Under the pieces are notes generated by a model. That model made no database searches. It worked only from the letters and a program-made list of their open reading frames with translations, and was not told the origin of the DNA. From Paraburkholderia flava (GTDB lineage: Bacteria > Pseudomonadota > Gammaproteobacteria > Burkholderiales > Burkholderiaceae): a stretch of 64,000 bases of DNA. The position numbers and the translations under genes are program-made. The stretch lies in NCBI RefSeq assembly GCF_004359985.1, contig NZ_SMRO01000001.1, positions 310,001-374,000 of the forward strand, given 5' to 3'. This document shows, piece by piece, positions 8,905 to 17,313 of the stretch; within the stretch, counting starts at the first letter, position 1; every line of letters begins with the position of its first letter.

Positions 8905-8929
8905 TTTCAAAAATGAAATCAAGAGTTTC
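8905..8929. promoter_or_regulatory. Candidate PrpR upstream activating site
   Basis: Two overlapping inverted repeats lie here: TTTCA-AAAA-TGAAA (8905-8918) and GAAA-TCAAGAG-TTTC (8915-8929). They sit about 70-90 bases upstream of the sigma-54 element and about 55 bases before the prpR start. That position suits an enhancer for prpBCD and autoregulation of prpR. The assignment is by position and symmetry only. Confidence 0.55.
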
Positions 8930-8984
8930 GTTTATGGAAGATGGTTCATAATCGCGGCATCTCCCATTTCCCCGGCAGCACGCC

Positions 8985-10973
8985 ATGAACCGACCTCTGG
9001 ACACCGCGCCGCGTCCACGCATCTGGGCGATCGGCATCAGCCGGTTGCGCGACCTGTTTCGCGATATCGTCGGCGAATACGACGGCCGCGCCGATCTGCA
9101 GATCGTGTCGCGCGGTTTCGAAGATGCCGTCAACGAAATCGCGGCAGCCGGCACCCAGCGACCGGACGTCGTGGTCGCGGCGGGATTGAACGGCACGTTT
9201 CTGAAAGGGCGCGTCGACGTGCCGGTCGTGCTCGTGCATTCGACCGGCTTCGACGTGATGCATGCGCTCGCGCGAGCGAGATCGCGTCGCGACGAGACGC
9301 CCGTTGCGTTCGTCACGCACGGCGAGACGCCCGCTGAAGTGCGCCGCTTCGTCGCCGCGTATGGCATCGACGTCGTGTTTGCGTCGTACCGGTCCGCGCA
9401 GGATGCGGAGGCCTGCGTGTTCGATCTGCGCGATCGCGGCATCGGCACGGTCGTCGGCTCGGGTCTCGTCACCGATCTCGCGACGAAGGCCGGGATGGAG
9501 GCGGTGTTTCTCTACTCGCGCGCATCGGTACGCGGCGCGTTCGATACCGCGCTCGAAGTCGTGCAGGCGACACGCGGCGAAGCGCTGCGTCGTGAACGGC
9601 TCGACAACGTGCTGCAGCATCTGCGCGACGGCGTCGTCGCACTCGACGCGCAAGGTCGCATCGAAGCAATCAGCCAGCCGCTCGCGCTCGCGTTCGGCAT
9701 CGACGTAAGCGCTGCGGTGGGTCGACCGCTCGCCGCAGTCGCGCCCGATCTGGCCGCCGCGATGCCCGATGCGGACGGCGAAGCGCTTGCGACCGTGCGT
9801 GGCACGGGCTACATCGTGCATCGCGGACCGCTCGTCGGCATGGGCCCGGATGCGACCGCCGGCAGCGTGCTGACGTTTCACGAAACGCGCGCGGTCGAAC
9901 GGCTCGATCGGACGTTGCGTTCGCGGCCGCGTCTTCAGCAGTTCGCCGCACGCTACCGGCTCGACGATCTGGTTGGCGAATGCGAGGCGATCGAGCGCGT
10001 GCGGCAGCTCGCGCGCCGCTACGCGAAATCCGATGCGACGGTGCTGGTGCACGGCGAGAGCGGGACGGGCAAGGAGATGGTCGCGCAGGGGATCCACCGG
10101 TTGAGCGCGCGGCACGACTTTCCGTTTGTTGCGATCAACTGCGGTGCGTTTCCGGAAGCGCTGCTCGAGAGCGAACTGTTCGGCTACGAAGAGGGGGCGT
10201 TCACCGGCGCGCGACGCGGCGGCAAGGCAGGGTTGATCGAGGCGGCGCATCGCGGCACGCTGTTTCTCGATGAAATCGGCGAGATGCCGATGCCGTTGCA
10301 GAGCCGGCTGCTGCGCGTGTTGCAGGAGCGCGAGGTGGTGCGGCTCGGTTCGACGGAACCGATGCGTGTCGACATTCGCGTGATTGCGGCGACACATCGC
10401 GCGTTGACCGTTGCCGTCGATGCCGGCACGTTTCGCGCGGATCTGTACTACCGGCTCAACATTCTGAACCTCGCGTTGCCGCCATTGCGCGAACGTCTAC
10501 CGGATATTGCGCCGCTGGCGGCGGAATTGCTGGTCCAGGCGGCGCGACGCGAACCGCGGCTCGCCGCCCGTCTGCGGACGCATGACGATGCGTCAAGCGT
10601 GCTCGACGCAGTGAGCGAAACGCTGTGCCTTTATCGCTGGCCCGGCAACGTGCGCGAACTGCAGAACGTGATCGAACGCATTGCCGTCGAACTCGCGGAC
10701 GTGGAGTTATCCGCTGCATCGGCGCTACCGGTTTTGACGCACGACACGTTGCGCGCGATTGCGCCTGAGGTATTCGTCGAAACGACGACGCACGCACACT
10801 CGCACACGCACGCAGAGCAAACGCTGCGTCAGCGCAGCCGTCACGTCGAGGCCGACCAGATCCGCGCAGCACTCGACGCATGCGGTGGCGATCGCGATGC
10901 CGCGTGCCGCGCGCTCGGCATCAGTAAGACCACCATGTGGCGCAAGCTGAGCGCGGTACGCGCGGCCGGCTAA
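8985..10973 (+). CDS. prpR: Propionate catabolism activator PrpR (sigma-54 dependent)
   Basis: A 662-residue enhancer-binding protein. The N-terminus ([20 protein letters not shown] to about residue 200) fits the PrpR_N sensor domain that binds 2-methylcitrate in the family. A PAS-like segment follows ([19 protein letters not shown]). The AAA+ domain runs from about 320 to 550, with Walker A GESGTGKE near 358, the sigma-54-contact motif GAFTGA near 404 and [13 protein letters not shown] Fis-type helix-turn-helix closes the protein ([19 protein letters not shown]). A His-rich patch, [10 protein letters not shown], lies before the helix-turn-helix. It is divergent from prpBCD. Confidence 0.94.
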   Translation: MNRPLDTAPRPRIWAIGISRLRDLFRDIVGEYDGRADLQIVSRGFEDAVNEIAAAGTQRPDVVVAAGLNGTFLKGRVDVPVVLVHSTGFDVMHALARARSRRDETPVAFVTHGETPAEVRRFVAAYGIDVVFASYRSAQDAEACVFDLRDRGIGTVVGSGLVTDLATKAGMEAVFLYSRASVRGAFDTALEVVQATRGEALRRERLDNVLQHLRDGVVALDAQGRIEAISQPLALAFGIDVSAAVGRPLAAVAPDLAAAMPDADGEALATVRGTGYIVHRGPLVGMGPDATAGSVLTFHETRAVERLDRTLRSRPRLQQFAARYRLDDLVGECEAIERVRQLARRYAKSDATVLVHGESGTGKEMVAQGIHRLSARHDFPFVAINCGAFPEALLESELFGYEEGAFTGARRGGKAGLIEAAHRGTLFLDEIGEMPMPLQSRLLRVLQEREVVRLGSTEPMRVDIRVIAATHRALTVAVDAGTFRADLYYRLNILNLALPPLRERLPDIAPLAAELLVQAARREPRLAARLRTHDDASSVLDAVSETLCLYRWPGNVRELQNVIERIAVELADVELSAASALPVLTHDTLRAIAPEVFVETTTHAHSHTHAEQTLRQRSRHVEADQIRAALDACGGDRDAACRALGISKTTMWRKLSAVRAAG

Positions 10974-10992
10974 CGCAGCAACGTATAGCGTT

Positions 10993-11820
10993 TCAGCGCA
11001 GGAAATCGAGCACCGCAGCGACGATCGCTTCAGGCGCATCTTCCTGCATCAGATGACCCGCATGCGGCACCGGCAGAAAGCGCGCATCGGGCACGACACT
11101 CGCCAGATGACGGCCACGTTCGAGCGGAATCCATCCATCGTCTTCGCCCCACAGGATCTGCGTGCGGCAGCGCAGTTGCGGGTAGCGCGATTCGATCTCG
11201 TCGGTGTAACGCATGTCCATCTGCGCGATCTGCCGATAGAACGCGGGCTGTCCTGTTTCGCCGAGCCATGGTGTGACGTAGGGCGCGAGTTCGTCGTCGG
11301 GAAGCGTTCGCGCGACCGCGCCGCGCACATACGCGCGTACGACGGCCTCGTGAATATACGGCGGCAATCCTTCGAACGCAGCACCGTGATCGCGCACGTG
11401 ACGCACGAACGGCGAACCCCATGGCGCGACCGCGACCGGATCGATCAGCGTCAGCGAACGGTAGTCGCAGCCGTTCAGCAGATGCGCGCGTAACACGGTG
11501 GCGCCGCCGAAATCGTGCGCGACGACATCCGGCAGTTCGCTGCCGTCGAGCTTCCAGTGCGCGAGCAGTTCGGCAAGCAGCACGTTCTGCACGCCGAGCG
11601 ATACGTCCTCGCCCGCGAGCATTTCCGATTGCCCATAGCCGAGCAGGTCGTACAGATAGACCGTGCGCACGCGCGCGAGATGCGGCGCGATCCGGTGCCA
11701 CACATACGACGAGAACGGCGTGCCGTGGACCATCACGAGCGGCGGTCCGCTGCCTTCGACGCGATAGCGGACGGTCTGGTTGCGGAACTGGTAATGCTGG
11801 TCGAGCGGCCAGTCTTTCAT
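10993..11820 (-). CDS. Alpha/beta hydrolase with Asp nucleophile (haloalkane dehalogenase/epoxide hydrolase type)
   Basis: A 275-residue cytosolic hydrolase. The oxyanion motif HGTPFSSYVWH resembles the HGNPTSSYLWR of haloalkane dehalogenases. The nucleophile elbow reads VVAHDFGGAT, with Asp where esterases carry Ser. The acid is probably in LWGEDDGWIP, and the base His in VPHAGHLMQEDAPE. This Asp-based triad forms an ester intermediate in dehalogenases and epoxide hydrolases; the substrate cannot be told. ATG 11820 has GGAG about nine bases upstream; the frame start at 11847 has none. Its stop lies 19 bases after prpR's, convergent. Confidence 0.85.
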   Translation of the reverse strand: MKDWPLDQHYQFRNQTVRYRVEGSGPPLVMVHGTPFSSYVWHRIAPHLARVRTVYLYDLLGYGQSEMLAGEDVSLGVQNVLLAELLAHWKLDGSELPDVVAHDFGGATVLRAHLLNGCDYRSLTLIDPVAVAPWGSPFVRHVRDHGAAFEGLPPYIHEAVVRAYVRGAVARTLPDDELAPYVTPWLGETGQPAFYRQIAQMDMRYTDEIESRYPQLRCRTQILWGEDDGWIPLERGRHLASVVPDARFLPVPHAGHLMQEDAPEAIVAAVLDFLR

Positions 11821-11975
11821 CGTGAACGGCTCCGGCAAGAAGATCACGGACTGACGTTAGCAGTCGCGGGCATTGTGTGTCGACATGCGCCGGCGCAACG
11901 CTCGCCCGCATGCCAGAGGTCCTGACAAAAAAACTCGGGAAAACCCTCTCGCCTTATTCCCATCGTGCGGGAAAT

Positions 11976-11991
11976 CGATTTTTGAAAATCG
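11976..11991. promoter_or_regulatory. Palindrome upstream of the IclR gene
   Basis: CGATTTT-TG-AAAATCG is a perfect 7+2+7 palindrome about 65 bases upstream of the IclR start at 12057. IclR proteins commonly bind such sites near their own promoters. An inverted GGGAAAACCC is also present at 11937-11946. Assignment to this regulator is inference. Confidence 0.45.
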
Positions 11992-12056
11992 GGAACGTTC
12001 TGGCATTCTTGATTGCGTTATTCATTGTGCATGGATTCATCGTGAACGCGGAACCG

Positions 12057-12791
12057 ATGGTTACCGGAGCAGAGCGCGTGCTGCTTGTCCTCGCTGCGCT
12101 AGCCAGTCATGGCAAGGCGATGTCGGTGAAGGATCTGCTGGCCGTCACCGGGCTCGCGCAAAGCACCCTTTACCGGCAGATCGCCTTGCTCAAGCGCTGG
12201 GGCTTCGTCGCCGAAAACGCCGGGCACTATGCGCCGGGTCCGATCAGTCTGCAGCTCGCGCTCGGCTTCGACGTCAATTCGCTGCTCGTCGAAGCGAGCC
12301 GCAACGAGATGCGGCAACTCGCGCACGCGTCGCAGGAGAGTATCGGTCTCGTCGTCGCGGTAAAACATCAGGTGATGTGTCTCGAGATGGTCGACAGCCA
12401 GCATTCGCTGCGCTGCTCATTCGAGAAGGGGCGTGCGGTGCCGTTGAAGGCGGGGGCATCCGCGAAATCGCTGCTGGCGTTCATGGGGGACAAGGCGCGC
12501 GCCGAAGCGCTCGACAGCGCGTTCGAACACGACGCAGCCGGCCGCACGGCGATCGAAGCCGAACTCGAACGGATTCGCGCGCAGGGCTACGCGGTCAGCG
12601 ACAGCGAAGTCGATCCCGGCGTGTGGGGTGTCAGCGCACCGATCTTTCATCGCGGCGGACGCGGCGCGGCCAGCAGCGCGTCGATCACACTCATGGCGCC
12701 GTCGACGCGTGCAGCCGGACACGAAAGACAGTTTATCGACGGGGCGTTACGCACGGCCCGCGCGATTTCCGCACACATGCAGGCCGATTAA
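12057..12791 (+). CDS. IclR family transcriptional regulator
   Basis: A 244-residue regulator with an N-terminal winged helix-turn-helix (VLLVLAALASHGKAMSVKDL then LAQSTLYRQIALLKRWGFV). The IclR effector domain follows, including ESIGLVVAVKHQVMCLEMV, PLKAGASAKSLLAF and GYAVSDSEVDPGVWGVSAPI. The open frame starts at 11877, but the extra 60 residues contain an unrelated hydrophobic stretch and would cross the palindrome at 11976. ATG 12057, or GTG 12042, is preferred. It lies 63 bases before the ABC transporter genes on the same strand and probably controls them. Confidence 0.88.
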   Translation: MVTGAERVLLVLAALASHGKAMSVKDLLAVTGLAQSTLYRQIALLKRWGFVAENAGHYAPGPISLQLALGFDVNSLLVEASRNEMRQLAHASQESIGLVVAVKHQVMCLEMVDSQHSLRCSFEKGRAVPLKAGASAKSLLAFMGDKARAEALDSAFEHDAAGRTAIEAELERIRAQGYAVSDSEVDPGVWGVSAPIFHRGGRGAASSASITLMAPSTRAAGHERQFIDGALRTARAISAHMQAD

Positions 12792-12854
12792 CGGATTGAT
12801 GTCGCGTTGCCGGTTTCGATTTACTTCCCGAACCGAATCACAAGGAGACCCACG

Positions 12855-13610
12855 ATGAAGCTGAAACAACTTTTGTCCGTGTCGTGCATCGCGTTTGCTG
12901 CTGCATTCGCCGGCTTTTCCACGACCGCATCGGCGCAATCCGCAGGCGTGCTGCGCGTCGCCACCGACGCCACGTTCGCTCCGATGGAATACACGGAGAA
13001 CGGCGCGCGCACCGGTTTCGACATCGACGTGATGAACGCGCTCGCGAAGACCATGGGACAGCGTGTCGAATGGACCGACATCGATTTCAAAGGCCTGATT
13101 CCGGGGCTGATCGCGCATCGCTTCGACGCGGCGATTTCCGCGATCTACATCACGCCCGAGCGTGCAAAGGTCGTTGACTTCACCGATCAGTACTTCGCTG
13201 GCGGCCTCGTCGTGCTGGTCAAGGCCGATTCGCCGATCAAGTCGGTTGCGGATCTGAACGGCAAGAAGGTCTCCGTGCAGGTCGGCACGAAGTCGGTCAA
13301 TTTCCTGCGCGACAACTTCCCGCAGATCAACCGCGTCGAAGTCGAAAAGAATCAGGAGATGTTCGATCTGGTCAGCATCGGCCGGGCCGATGCAGCGGTG
13401 ACGGGCAAGCCGGCTGCGTATCAACTGGTGAAGACGCGTGGCGGTTTCCGCGTGCTCGACAAGCAGCTGACCACCGAGGCCTACGGTATCGCCGTACGCA
13501 AGGACGATCCGCAGGTTAAGACCGCGCTCAATGCGGCGCTCGCGAAGATCAAGGCCGACGGCACGTATGCAGCGATCGTGCACAAGTGGTTCGGCGCCGA
13601 CGCGCAATAA
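12855..13610 (+). CDS. Polar amino-acid ABC transporter, periplasmic binding protein
   Basis: A 251-residue secreted binding protein: signal peptide at about 1-29 (MKLKQLLSVSCIAFAAAF ending TASAQS), then the SBP-bac-3 fold beginning GVLRVATDATFAPMEYTENG. Family blocks are GFDIDVMNALAKTMGQ, FDAAISAIYITPERAKVVDF and GKKVSVQVGTKSVNFL. AAGGAG sits eight bases before ATG 12855, which excludes the frame start at 12807. It delivers its ligand to the permease and ATPase that follow. The operon partner HutG suggests histidine or a histidine-pathway compound. Confidence 0.92.
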   Translation: MKLKQLLSVSCIAFAAAFAGFSTTASAQSAGVLRVATDATFAPMEYTENGARTGFDIDVMNALAKTMGQRVEWTDIDFKGLIPGLIAHRFDAAISAIYITPERAKVVDFTDQYFAGGLVVLVKADSPIKSVADLNGKKVSVQVGTKSVNFLRDNFPQINRVEVEKNQEMFDLVSIGRADAAVTGKPAAYQLVKTRGGFRVLDKQLTTEAYGIAVRKDDPQVKTALNAALAKIKADGTYAAIVHKWFGADAQ

Positions 13611-13646
13611 CCCGCTCGATAACTGCTAACGGGTTGAGACACGCAC

Positions 13647-14315
13647 ATGGAACTCGATTTTTCACCGGTCATCGCCGGCTGGCCGGACATCATGCACGGC
13701 ACGGTGGTAACGGTCGAAGTCACCGCCGCTGCGCTCGCATTGAGCTGTGCGCTCGGCCTGCTGATCGGCATCGGCCGGCTCGCGCCGAAGCGGCGCATCG
13801 TCTATGGGCTGTGTACCGCATACCTGACGTTCTTTCGCGGTACGCCGCTGCTCGTGCAGCTGTTCCTGCTGTTCTTCGGCCTGCCGCAATTCAACATCCT
13901 GTTGCCCGCTTTCGTGTGCGGGATGCTGGGGCTCGGGTTGTATTCGGCCGCGTATGTGTCGGAGATCGTGCGTGGTGCGATTCAGTCGGTGGATCGAGGG
14001 CAGATGGAAGCGGCGCGGTCGATCGGCATGTCGTCGGGGCAGGCGATGCGCACGATCATCCTGCCGCAGGCCATCGTGCGGATGATCCCGCCGCTCGGCA
14101 ACGAGTTCATCGCGCTGATCAAGAACTCGGCGCTGGTGTCGCTGCTGACCATCGACGACCTGATGCATGAAGGTCAGAAAATCATCAGCGTGTCGTACCG
14201 TTCGCTCGAAGTTTATCTGGCCATCGCGCTCGTGTACCTGGTGCTGACGCAGGCGACCAATTACGCGCTGCACCGGGTCGAACGCCGGTTGCGCGTAGGA
14301 GGGATGGTGCAATGA
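13647..14315 (+). CDS. Polar amino-acid ABC transporter, permease
   Basis: A 222-residue inner-membrane permease of the HisM/GlnP type. Several transmembrane helices are visible, with the family's N-terminal [20 protein letters not shown] and the [20 protein letters not shown] block. The EAA loop, which contacts the ATPase, reads [22 protein letters not shown] followed by [17 protein letters not shown] single permease gene is present, so the channel is presumably a homodimer. It starts 36 bases after the binding-protein gene and overlaps the ATPase gene by four bases. Confidence 0.93.
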   Translation: MELDFSPVIAGWPDIMHGTVVTVEVTAAALALSCALGLLIGIGRLAPKRRIVYGLCTAYLTFFRGTPLLVQLFLLFFGLPQFNILLPAFVCGMLGLGLYSAAYVSEIVRGAIQSVDRGQMEAARSIGMSSGQAMRTIILPQAIVRMIPPLGNEFIALIKNSALVSLLTIDDLMHEGQKIISVSYRSLEVYLAIALVYLVLTQATNYALHRVERRLRVGGMVQ

Positions 14316-15079
14316 ATGCCGTGTCCGAACCCATCGTCAGGATTCGCGGGCTGACCAAATCGTTTGGCGAGCACGTCGTGCTGAACGGTATCGACTTCGA
14401 CATCGAGCCGCAGCAGGTCGTTGTCGTGATCGGGCCGAGCGGGTCCGGCAAGAGCACGTTTCTGCGCTGCTGCAACGGGCTCGAACAGCCGGAGGGCGGC
14501 ACTGTCGATATCTGCGGCCATCGGCTCGTCGACGACGGCGCGATGCTCAAGGAGCGCTCGCTGAATGCGCTGCGTACTGAAGTCGGGATGGTGTTTCAGT
14601 CGTTCAATCTGTTTCCGCATCTGTCCGTGCTGCATAACATCACAGTCGGGCCGCGGATGCTGCGCGGCTTGAGCAAGGCCGATGCGGAAGCGGCGGCGCT
14701 CGCGTTGCTGGAAAAAGTGGGGCTCTCGCACAAGGCGCACGCGATGCCCGCGAGTCTGTCCGGTGGACAGAAGCAGCGCGTGGCGATTGCGCGCGCGCTC
14801 GCAATGCAGCCGCGCGTGATGCTGTTCGACGAGCCGACGTCCGCGCTCGATCCCGAACTCGTCGGCGAGGTGCTGCAGGTGATGAAGCTGCTCGCGAGCG
14901 AAGGGATGACGATGGTCGTCGTCACGCACGAAATGGGTTTCGCGAAAGAGGTCGCCGACGTGGTTGTCGTGATGGACGGTGGCGCGATCGTCGAAGCCGG
15001 GCCGCCGACGGAGATCTTTTCGGCGCCGACGCAACCGCGTACGCGGGCGTTCTTGCAGGCGGTGCTGTCGCGCGCATGA
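14312..15079 (+). CDS. Polar amino-acid ABC transporter, ATP-binding protein
   Basis: A 255-residue ABC ATPase. Walker A is GPSGSGKST, the Q-loop lies in [14 protein letters not shown], the signature is [17 protein letters not shown], Walker B is [14 protein letters not shown], and the switch His lies in [15 protein letters not shown]. Length and motifs fit the HisP/GlnQ group. The start overlaps the permease stop (ATGA) and the stop overlaps the hutG start (ATGA), so translation of the three is probably coupled. Confidence 0.95.
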   Translation: MNAVSEPIVRIRGLTKSFGEHVVLNGIDFDIEPQQVVVVIGPSGSGKSTFLRCCNGLEQPEGGTVDICGHRLVDDGAMLKERSLNALRTEVGMVFQSFNLFPHLSVLHNITVGPRMLRGLSKADAEAAALALLEKVGLSHKAHAMPASLSGGQKQRVAIARALAMQPRVMLFDEPTSALDPELVGEVLQVMKLLASEGMTMVVVTHEMGFAKEVADVVVVMDGGAIVEAGPPTEIFSAPTQPRTRAFLQAVLSRA

Positions 15080-16017
15080 GAGTTCCGTTCGACCAGACGA
15101 TCTGGAGCGGCCGTCGCGACGACGGCGAGCCTGGCGATACGCGACGGGTGTTCGATCAGGTGGTGCGTTTCGATGCGGCTTCGGATCACAGCGCGGGGCC
15201 GGTGATCGTCGGCTTCTGTTCGGACGAAGGTGTGCGTCGCAACCAGGGACGGGTGGGCGCCGCACACGCGCCGAAGGAATTGCGGCGCGCGCTGGCCAGT
15301 CTGCCGGCGAAAGAAACACTGCACATCGCCGACGCGGGCGATGTGCTCTGCGACGACGGCGAACTCGAACACGCGCAGGCCGAACTGGCAGACGTCGTCG
15401 GCGAGGTACTCGCGAGCGGTGCAACGCCGCTGGTGTTCGGCGGCGGTCATGAGGTGGCGTGGGGCACGTATAGCGGCTTGCGCAGGCACCTCGACAATGA
15501 AGCGCCCACGCAACGTCTATTGATCGTCAACTTCGACGCGCACTTCGATCTACGCCAGAAGCGCCCAGCGAATTCAGGCACACCGTTCGATCAGATCGCA
15601 TGCGATTGCGCATCGCGCGGCGTGCCGTTCGACTATGTGTGCTTCGGCATCAGCGATCTCGCGAATACCGCTTCGCTGTTCGCGCGTGCGCAGCAACTCG
15701 ACGTTCAGTACATGCTCGACACGGACATGCAGGAACCGCAGCTGCCGCAGCGCCTCGCGCAACTGGAAAAATTCATCGAAGCAGCCGACAACATCTACCT
15801 GACGATCGATCTCGACGTCCTGCCCGGCGCGATCGCACCGGGCGTGTCGGCACCGGCGGCACTCGGCGTGCCGCTGTCGGTGGTCGAAGCGATGGTGCGA
15901 CGTCTGAAGGCATCCGGCAAAGTGCGCGCAGCCGATATCGCCGAATACAACCCGCTACACGATCGCGACCGCCTCACCGCACGCGCGGCGGCACGGCTCG
16001 CGTATCGACTGCTCTAA
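15076..16017 (+). CDS. hutG: Formimidoylglutamase HutG
   Basis: A 313-residue ureohydrolase (arginase superfamily). The N-terminus IWSGRRDD and the block [20 protein letters not shown] are typical of HutG, which hydrolyses N-formimidoyl-glutamate to glutamate and formamide at the end of one branch of histidine degradation. Metal ligands are visible as [18 protein letters not shown] and TIDLDVLPG. The four-base overlap with the ABC ATPase gene places uptake and the last catabolic step in one transcript. hutH, hutU and hutI are not in the window. Confidence 0.88.
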   Translation: MRVPFDQTIWSGRRDDGEPGDTRRVFDQVVRFDAASDHSAGPVIVGFCSDEGVRRNQGRVGAAHAPKELRRALASLPAKETLHIADAGDVLCDDGELEHAQAELADVVGEVLASGATPLVFGGGHEVAWGTYSGLRRHLDNEAPTQRLLIVNFDAHFDLRQKRPANSGTPFDQIACDCASRGVPFDYVCFGISDLANTASLFARAQQLDVQYMLDTDMQEPQLPQRLAQLEKFIEAADNIYLTIDLDVLPGAIAPGVSAPAALGVPLSVVEAMVRRLKASGKVRAADIAEYNPLHDRDRLTARAAARLAYRLL

Positions 16018-16043
16018 AGCGCGCTTGAAACGCCACCAAAACG

Positions 16044-16436
16044 CTATTGAATCGTGCGCAACACCTGCGTGACGATGCCGTGTTCATGCAGCACCGCAGG
16101 ACTTGCCTGCAACAGCGGCAGGTAGCGTTCGAGAAACGCATTCTGCGGCGTGTTTGGATCGAACAGCGCGGCGACGCCCTGCGCGGCGGCGAGGCGATCG
16201 TCGTCGGTGGCTTCGCGGTCGTCGAGTATTTCGTCGACGTTGGCGATCACCGTCGATAGCGGCGCGATCCACCGAAACCCCGACCCATTGATGAGCACCT
16301 GCAGGAATGCAGCCGGCGTCGTCGGACCGAATTCCTTCTCGTAGGCCGCGCGCTCGTGATCGAGGATCGACTTGTGCAGCGTCAGCAGCGGCCTGCGAAC
16401 GTCCGAGAGAAACTGCGTGGCGTGGGATGCGTTCAT
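16044..16436 (-). CDS. Conserved hypothetical protein
   Basis: A 130-residue soluble, mainly helical protein with no signal peptide. Recognisable stretches are RRPLLTLHKSILDHERAAYE, LQVLINGSGFRWIAPLSTVI and a C-terminal ERYLPLLQASPAVLHEHG. I recall similar short proteins in proteobacteria but cannot name a family or function. ATG 16436 is preceded by GGAGTCCGTC; the frame start at 16598 would add a Cys/Arg-rich extension and cross a hairpin. It is convergent with hutG, 26 bases apart. Confidence 0.7.
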   Translation of the reverse strand: MNASHATQFLSDVRRPLLTLHKSILDHERAAYEKEFGPTTPAAFLQVLINGSGFRWIAPLSTVIANVDEILDDREATDDDRLAAAQGVAALFDPNTPQNAFLERYLPLLQASPAVLHEHGIVTQVLRTIQ

Positions 16437-16856
16437 GACGGACTCCGTGCGGATAAAACGAAACGCTTCGACAGCGAAGCAACAATTTTTCATCGACGGC
16501 CGATGCTCGCGCGACGTCGATGCATGCGACATCATTTGCCGATGGTAACGCATCCGGATACGCGTCCGAGCGTGCCGCATTAACGCCACGCCGCACACGA
16601 TATGCGAGAGCGGTCGACGTTATCTTTCCCGCAGCGCTACAATCATCGCGCCTCTTCGCGGTATGCACGGTATCTCGATAGTAATTCGGCGCGATACGTC
16701 CATTGGCATTTCTCGCGGAATAAAAATCGCGAGGCGCCGAGTTTTAGTTTAGTCCGGCGTACAAAGCCGGTATCGAATGCATCGGACTTCACTGAGTCGC
16801 GGCATTCGATCGATAACAACCCAACAACAACCCATAACCCACAATCGGAGCAGTTC
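16437..16856. other. Divergent promoter region
   Basis: A 420-base gap between the hypothetical gene and the molybdenum-hydroxylase operon. It holds a hairpin GCTTCG-ACAG-CGAAGC (16465-16480) followed by AACAATTTTT. Further right is an AT-richer stretch at about 16680-16850, with short inverted repeats (CTCGCG...CGCGAG near 16715-16735 and CCGGC...GCCGG near 16757-16773). These may be operator or promoter elements of the operon. No gene is seen. Confidence 0.4.
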
Positions 16857-17312
16857 ATGACAACGCTCACCATCAACGGTCAGACTCACACCGTCGACGC
16901 GCCTCCCGATATGCCGCTGCTGTGGGTACTCCGCGACATCGTCGGCCTGACGGGCACGAAGTTCGGCTGCGGCATCGCGCAGTGCGGCGCATGCACGGTG
17001 CATCTCGACGGTGCGGCCGTGCGCTCGTGTGTGCTGCCGGTCGCTGCGGTCGGCGATCGCAAGATCACGACCATCGAAGCGGTCGGCGATACGCCGTCCG
17101 GCAAAAAAGTCCAGGTGGCATGGCGGCAACTCGACGTGGTGCAGTGCGGCTACTGTCAGTCGGGGCAGGTGATGTCGGCGGCCTCGCTGCTCGCGCAGAA
17201 CGCGAACCCCTCCGATGCGGACATCGATGCGGCAATGGCGGGCAACATCTGCCGCTGCGGCACGTACAACCGCATCCGCGCGGCGATCAAGCAAGCCGCG
17301 AAGGAGGCCTGA
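16857..17312 (+). CDS. (2Fe-2S) subunit of a xanthine-oxidase-family dehydrogenase
   Basis: A 151-residue iron-sulfur subunit (isoquinoline 1-oxidoreductase alpha/aldehyde dehydrogenase small subunit type). The plant-type cluster is ligated by Cys38, Cys43, Cys46 and Cys58 ([17 protein letters not shown]). The second cluster is ligated by Cys97, Cys100, Cys132 and Cys134 (QCGYCQSGQ and [10 protein letters not shown]). ATG 16857 follows CGGAG; the longer frame from 16602 is non-coding. It passes electrons from the Mo centre of the next gene's product towards the cytochrome. The gene is one base from the next start. Confidence 0.94.
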   Translation: MTTLTINGQTHTVDAPPDMPLLWVLRDIVGLTGTKFGCGIAQCGACTVHLDGAAVRSCVLPVAAVGDRKITTIEAVGDTPSGKKVQVAWRQLDVVQCGYCQSGQVMSAASLLAQNANPSDADIDAAMAGNICRCGTYNRIRAAIKQAAKEA

Positions 17313-17313
17313 T

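Noticed and set aside
5144..10973. Search for acnD/prpF alternative or prpE in the prp cluster
   Set aside because: Only prpB, prpC, prpD and prpR are present; flanking genes are NlpD-like and a hydrolase.
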